Below, one piece after another: positions 60,582 to 64,000 of a DNA stretch of 64,000 nt. A model generated the notes under the pieces. That model was given only the letters and a program-made list of their open reading frames with translations, had not been told where the DNA came from and ran no database searches. The DNA is from Streptomyces lincolnensis. GTDB lineage: Bacteria > Actinomycetota > Actinomycetes > Streptomycetales > Streptomycetaceae. Numbering within the stretch: position 1 is the first letter of the stretch; every line of letters begins with the position of its first letter. The DNA lies in assembly GCF_021173675.1 (NCBI RefSeq), contig NZ_JAIHON010000003.1:682001-746000 (forward strand), in the 5' to 3' direction. The position numbers and the translations under genes are program-made.

Positions 60582-61856
60582 GTGTCCCTCGTCCCCGACC
60601 GCCGCGTACTCGCCCTCGCCGACGATCTGACCGGTGCCGCCGAGACCGCGGTGGCACTCCGCCCGCCGGCCGGGATCCTGCTCGGGCCGGTCCCGGACCC
60701 GGTCCCGGACCCGGTTCCGGTCCCTGACCAGGGCCGGGCGCTCGTGGTCGACCTCGACTCCCGGCAGTTGCCCGGCGCCGAGGCGGCACGCGCGGTGCGC
60801 GCCGTCACAGGCTCGGCCCCGGCGGGCACGGTGCTGTTCAAGAAGGTCGACTCGCTGCTGCGGGGCAACCTCGCCCCGGAGGCCACCGCCTACGCGGACG
60901 GCTGCCGCGGTGTGGTGATCGCGACCGCCCTGCCGGCGGCACAACGCACCGTGCGCGACGGCGTGGTCCGTCTGCGGGGCGTTCCGCTGCACGCGACACG
61001 CGCCTGGCAGGCGGAGTCCCGGCCGGCCCCGCGCTCCGTCCGGGACGCGCTCGGCGACCTGCCGACAGCGCCGCTGCCGCTCGCGGTCGTGCGTGGTGCG
61101 CGCCACGCGCTCCGGGACGCCATGGCTGCGCATTTCGCGCAGGGTCGGCACCCGGTGTGTGACGCGGAGACCGACGCCGACCTCGACGCGATCGCCGCGA
61201 CGGCACTCGAACTGGGTCCGGGAGTACGGCTGTTGGGTACCGGCGGCCTGGCGGGCGCGCTCGGACGCGTGCTCGGGACACTCGGCGGTACCGCCGCTCC
61301 GCGGCACGCGGATCCGGCCACGCTCGCAGGGACCCTCGGGCCGCCCCGCGGTCCCACCGCCCGCGGGCGGTCGCTGCTGGTCGTCGTCGGCACCGCCGAG
61401 CCGTCGGCCGCCGAGCAGGTCTCCCGCCTCGTCGCGGAGGGCGCGCACCAGGTGCCGTTCACCGCCCACGCGTTGCTGCGCACCCGGCAACGGGTCGAGG
61501 TCCGGCCCGGTGAGGTCACCGTGGTCCGCGTCGCCGGTCGTCCGGTCCTCGCACAGGCCCGCCGACTCGCCGCCGCGCTCGCCGACACCGTCGCCGAGGC
61601 CGCGCACGACGGCGACCTGGTCCTGATCGGGGGCGAGACCGCCCGCCGGGTCCTGGACGCCCTGAGCATCACCCACCTGCGGCCCGTCGGCCAGATCCAC
61701 CACGGCGCCGTGCTCTCCCACACCCCTGACGGCCGCCGGGTCGTCACCCGGCCCGGCAGCTACGGCGAGGCCGACTCACTGCTGCGCATCACCCGGGCCC
61801 TGCGCCCCGGCGGCGCACCTCTCGTTCCGACCGACCCCACAGGAGTAACCCCGTGA
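60582..61856 (+). CDS. Four-carbon acid-sugar kinase (DUF1537/OtnK-DtnK family)
   Basis: 424 residues from GTG 60582 (AGGAGG upstream). N-terminal LALADDLTGAAETAVAL and LFKKVDSLLRGNLAPEATAY are hallmark motifs of the OtnK/DtnK kinases that phosphorylate D-threonate, erythronate or related tetronates. The C-terminal nucleotide-binding part has VLIGGETARRVLDAL and PGSYGEADSLLRI. An insert of VPDPVPDPVPVPD repeats (12-bp DNA repeat at 60689-60712) follows the first strand. The next gene is a PdxA-like dehydrogenase (GTGA overlap), the known partner in this pathway. Confidence 0.9.
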   Translation: MSLVPDRRVLALADDLTGAAETAVALRPPAGILLGPVPDPVPDPVPVPDQGRALVVDLDSRQLPGAEAARAVRAVTGSAPAGTVLFKKVDSLLRGNLAPEATAYADGCRGVVIATALPAAQRTVRDGVVRLRGVPLHATRAWQAESRPAPRSVRDALGDLPTAPLPLAVVRGARHALRDAMAAHFAQGRHPVCDAETDADLDAIAATALELGPGVRLLGTGGLAGALGRVLGTLGGTAAPRHADPATLAGTLGPPRGPTARGRSLLVVVGTAEPSAAEQVSRLVAEGAHQVPFTAHALLRTRQRVEVRPGEVTVVRVAGRPVLAQARRLAAALADTVAEAAHDGDLVLIGGETARRVLDALSITHLRPVGQIHHGAVLSHTPDGRRVVTRPGSYGEADSLLRITRALRPGGAPLVPTDPTGVTP

Positions 61857-62905
61857 ACGCTGCCCCCACTGCCGCCCCCGCCGAGCAGACCGCGTCCGGC
61901 GCACGCGCGCTCCCGGTCATCGCCGTGACCATGGGCGACGGCGCCGGCATCGGACCGGAGGTCATCGTGCCGGCACTGCTGCACCCCGACACGCTGCGCC
62001 GCTGCCGTCCCGTGGTCGTGGGCGACGCCGAACGCCTGCGCCGGGCGGCCGGCATCCTCGGCGTCGCGTGCGAGATCGTTCCGGTCGAGAGTCCCGCACA
62101 GGCGGAGTTCACGCCCGGCCGCGTCAACATCGTCGACCTCGGTCTGCTCCCCGCCGACCTGCCCTGGGGCGAGCTGTCCGCCGTGGCGGGCGACGCCGCC
62201 TACCAGTACGTGCGCGTCGCCGCCGACCTCGCGCTGCGTGGCGAGGTACAGGGCATCTGCACGGCACCGCTGAACAAGGAGGCGCTGCACGCAGGCGGCC
62301 ACCTGTTCCCCGGCCACACCGAACTCCTCGCCCACCTCACGGGCGTCGAGGAGGTGTCGATGATGCTGTCGACACCGAAGGTGAAGGTCATTCACGTCAC
62401 CACGCACATCGGGCTGATCGACGCCGTCAACCGCATCGAGCCCGGCCTGGTGGAGCGCACCGTGCGCCGCGGCCACGAGGCGATGGTGCGCGCCGGGGTC
62501 CCGAACCCGGTGATCGGCGTGTGCGGCATCAACCCGCACGCCGGCGAGAACGGTCTGTTCGGATACGGCGAGGAGGAGACGAAGATCGTTCCCGCGCTGG
62601 AGGCCCTCCGCGCCGACGCCATCGACGCGCGCGGCCCGCTGCCCGCGGACACGGCGTTCTTCCTGGCCTCGCGCGGCGACTACGACCTCATCGTCGCGAT
62701 GTACCACGACCAGGGGCACGGCCCCGTCAAGGTCCTGGGCATCGAGACCGGCGTCAACCTCACCGTCGGCCTCCCCGTGATCCGCACCTCCGTCGACCAC
62801 GGCACCGCCTTCGACATCGCGGGGACCGGACGCGCCGAGGCCGGTAGCATGGTCGAGGCTCTGCGCCAGGCCGCAGAGATGTCCGCCGCCCCGCCCGCCG
62901 GCTGA
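61853..62905 (+). CDS. PdxA2-like 4-phospho-threonate/erythronate dehydrogenase
   Basis: 350 residues. VIAVTMGDGAGIGPEVIVPA, GICTAPLNKEALHAGGHLFP (Lys-Glu catalytic area), HTELLAHL, HVTTHIGLIDAVNRIEPGLV, and the metal-binding HDQGHGPVKVLG identify the PdxA family. Beside an OtnK/DtnK kinase it is expected to be PdxA2: NAD-dependent oxidation and decarboxylation of the phosphorylated four-carbon acid to dihydroxyacetone phosphate, rather than vitamin B6 synthesis. Start overlaps the kinase stop. Confidence 0.9.
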   Translation: MNAAPTAAPAEQTASGARALPVIAVTMGDGAGIGPEVIVPALLHPDTLRRCRPVVVGDAERLRRAAGILGVACEIVPVESPAQAEFTPGRVNIVDLGLLPADLPWGELSAVAGDAAYQYVRVAADLALRGEVQGICTAPLNKEALHAGGHLFPGHTELLAHLTGVEEVSMMLSTPKVKVIHVTTHIGLIDAVNRIEPGLVERTVRRGHEAMVRAGVPNPVIGVCGINPHAGENGLFGYGEEETKIVPALEALRADAIDARGPLPADTAFFLASRGDYDLIVAMYHDQGHGPVKVLGIETGVNLTVGLPVIRTSVDHGTAFDIAGTGRAEAGSMVEALRQAAEMSAAPPAG

Positions 62906-62970
62906 CCGGTGGGCATAGCCACCCGCACCGCATGACAGGGCACCACGGGACACCAGAGGAACGAACACCG

Positions 62971-63765
62971 ATGCCTGCGATCGGCTCCAAGGCCCGGCGC
63001 GACCGGATCGTCCACCTCGCCACCACCACCGGCCTGGCGAGTGTCGAAGAACTTTCCAGACGGTTCGGCGTCACCGCCTCGACCATCCGCCGCGACCTGG
63101 CCAAGCTCACCAACGACGGCCGGCTCGCACGCACCTACGGCGGTGCGATGGCACTCACCGCCCACCCGGAGGCCTCGCTGCGCCAGCGCATCGGCGAGGC
63201 GTTCCCGGCGAAGCAGGCCATCGCCCGCTGGGCGGCTCAAGAGGTCAGACCGGGCGAGAACCTACTGCTCGACGCGGGCTCCACGGTCGGGGCGCTCGCC
63301 CACGAACTGCGCACCGTCAAGGACATCACCGTCGCGACCACCGGCCTGACCGCGCTGCAGGCGCTGTCCGACGTCGAGACGATCCATGTGGAGTGCCTGG
63401 GCGGCACACTGCGCCCGCTGAGCCAGGGCTTCGTCGGACCGCTCACCGAGGCGGCGCTGGAACGCATGACCTTCGACCGCGTCTTCCTCGGCACCGACGG
63501 CATCTCACCCGAACACGGCATCTGCGAAGCCGACTTGCGCCAAACGCGGCTCAAGGAACTGATGTCCCAGCGCGCCGACCACGTCTACGTCCTCGCGCAC
63601 GCCGCGAAGCTCGGCCGTCGCCCCTTCCACGCCTGGACCCCTCTGCGCGAGGGCTGGACCCTCGTGACGGACGACTCCGCGGACCCTCGTGTCCTGGACG
63701 AGCTGCGGGCCAGGGGCATGACCATCGTCCTGACCCAACCGGCACCGATGACCGAACATCCCTGA
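62971..63765 (+). CDS. DeoR-family transcriptional regulator
   Basis: 264 residues from ATG 62971. Helix-turn-helix: ARRDRIVHLATTTGLASVEE, LSRRFGVTASTIRRDLAKLT (about 8-47); then the DeoR sensor domain with GAMALTAHPEASLRQRI, LLDAGSTVGALAHEL and VFLGTDGISPEHGICEADLR. It likely senses a phosphorylated sugar-acid intermediate and represses the two divergent operons through the operators at 60486-60523. 65 bp after the PdxA2-like gene in the same transcript. Confidence 0.93.
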   Translation: MPAIGSKARRDRIVHLATTTGLASVEELSRRFGVTASTIRRDLAKLTNDGRLARTYGGAMALTAHPEASLRQRIGEAFPAKQAIARWAAQEVRPGENLLLDAGSTVGALAHELRTVKDITVATTGLTALQALSDVETIHVECLGGTLRPLSQGFVGPLTEAALERMTFDRVFLGTDGISPEHGICEADLRQTRLKELMSQRADHVYVLAHAAKLGRRPFHAWTPLREGWTLVTDDSADPRVLDELRARGMTIVLTQPAPMTEHP

Positions 63766-63824
63766 ACTCCGGTCTGTCGAGCGGACATTCGGTCTGCGCG
63801 GTCCTGCCGGCCGCGGACACGGCC

Positions 63825-63844
63825 GGGGCGGCGACAGCCGCCCC
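63825..63844. terminator. Bidirectional terminator between DeoR and LacI genes
   Basis: GGGGCGGC-gaca-GCCGCCCC, a perfect 8-bp stem with a 4-base loop, in the 80-bp gap between convergent genes. Confidence 0.7.
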
Positions 63845-63845
63845 G

Positions 63846-64000
63846 TCACTGCGGAGGCCGCACCGACTCCTGGATCACCAACTGGGTGCTCAGGACCACG
63901 TGATCGTCGCCCTGATGGTGTCCTCACGGTCGAGCGCCAGGCGTACGGCGGTCCGTCCCAGTTCCTCGTACGGGACCCGGACCGTGGTGAGGGCCGGTGT
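63846..64000 (-). pseudogene. C-terminus of a LacI-family regulator, apparently frameshifted (partial)
   Basis: Entering from the right edge, the minus frame reads PALTTVRVPYEELGRTAVRL, then ALDRED, the usual C-terminal text of LacI/GalR regulators. That frame then stops at 63890, while the expected ending (DDHVVLSTQLVIQESVRPP, with LVIQESV as in LacI proteins) is in another frame down to a TGA at 63846. A one-base change near 63912-63925 is implied: a true frameshift or a sequence error. Most of the gene is outside the window. Confidence 0.65.

Noticed and set aside
57895..60630. 911-residue plus-strand frame opposite the binding protein and permease
   Set aside because: Gly/Asp/Val-rich antisense artefact of high GC.

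Overview
The window is high-GC actinobacterial DNA, almost certainly Streptomyces. Codon third positions are nearly all G or C, GTG and TTG starts are common, many gene pairs overlap as ATGA or GTGA, several secreted proteins carry Tat-type signals, and small Streptomyces-typical families (DUF6243-like, DUF6461-like) are present. The many insertion-sequence, integrase and gene remnants between intact operons suggest a chromosome-arm or accessory region. No rRNA, tRNA or CRISPR array was seen.

Layout. 1-2.0 kb: end of a three-gene recombinase cassette plus IS5 debris. 2.0-6.5 kb: a LysR regulator divergent from an FAD monooxygenase, an alpha/beta hydrolase and a damaged flavin reductase, followed by a CrtC-like pseudogene. 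6.8-10.8 kb: ABC exporter plus two-component operon. 11-18 kb: M20 peptidase, a large Tat-exported GH106-type rhamnosidase behind a LacI-type operator, and a PadR locus (SnoaL-like protein, PadR, quinone oxidoreductase) with a perfect 32-bp operator. 18-26.4 kb: integrase remnants, a membrane protein with a lipoprotein, a beta-propeller protein, an aldo/keto reductase and two XRE regulators. 27.4-29.8 kb: a PadR/acyl-CoA dehydrogenase operon with its own operator. 30-34.7 kb: an IS110/IS5 graveyard carrying two small hypothetical genes, an RraA-like gene and a broken FCD regulator.

34.9-42.6 kb is the highlight: a complete lasso-peptide cluster. It holds a precursor with a Trp-rich 17-residue predicted core, a cyclase, an RRE protein, a leader protease and a DrrAB-like exporter. 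Convergent to these is a regulatory operon with two sensor kinases, one apparently degenerate, and one LuxR-type response regulator. A perfect 15-bp-arm hairpin separates the precursor from the enzymes.

44.3-50.2 kb carries an HSP90-family protein between two repeat-rich proteins. 51.5-63.8 kb is a catabolic island. One minus-strand operon runs from an oligopeptide-type ABC transporter through an aldo/keto reductase, an HpcH/HpaI-type aldolase, a BNR-repeat sialidase-like protein and an SDR. A divergent plus-strand operon encodes a four-carbon acid-sugar kinase, a PdxA2-like dehydrogenase and a DeoR regulator. Two inverted operator copies lie between the operons. A LacI-type regulator gene, apparently frameshifted, runs off the right edge.
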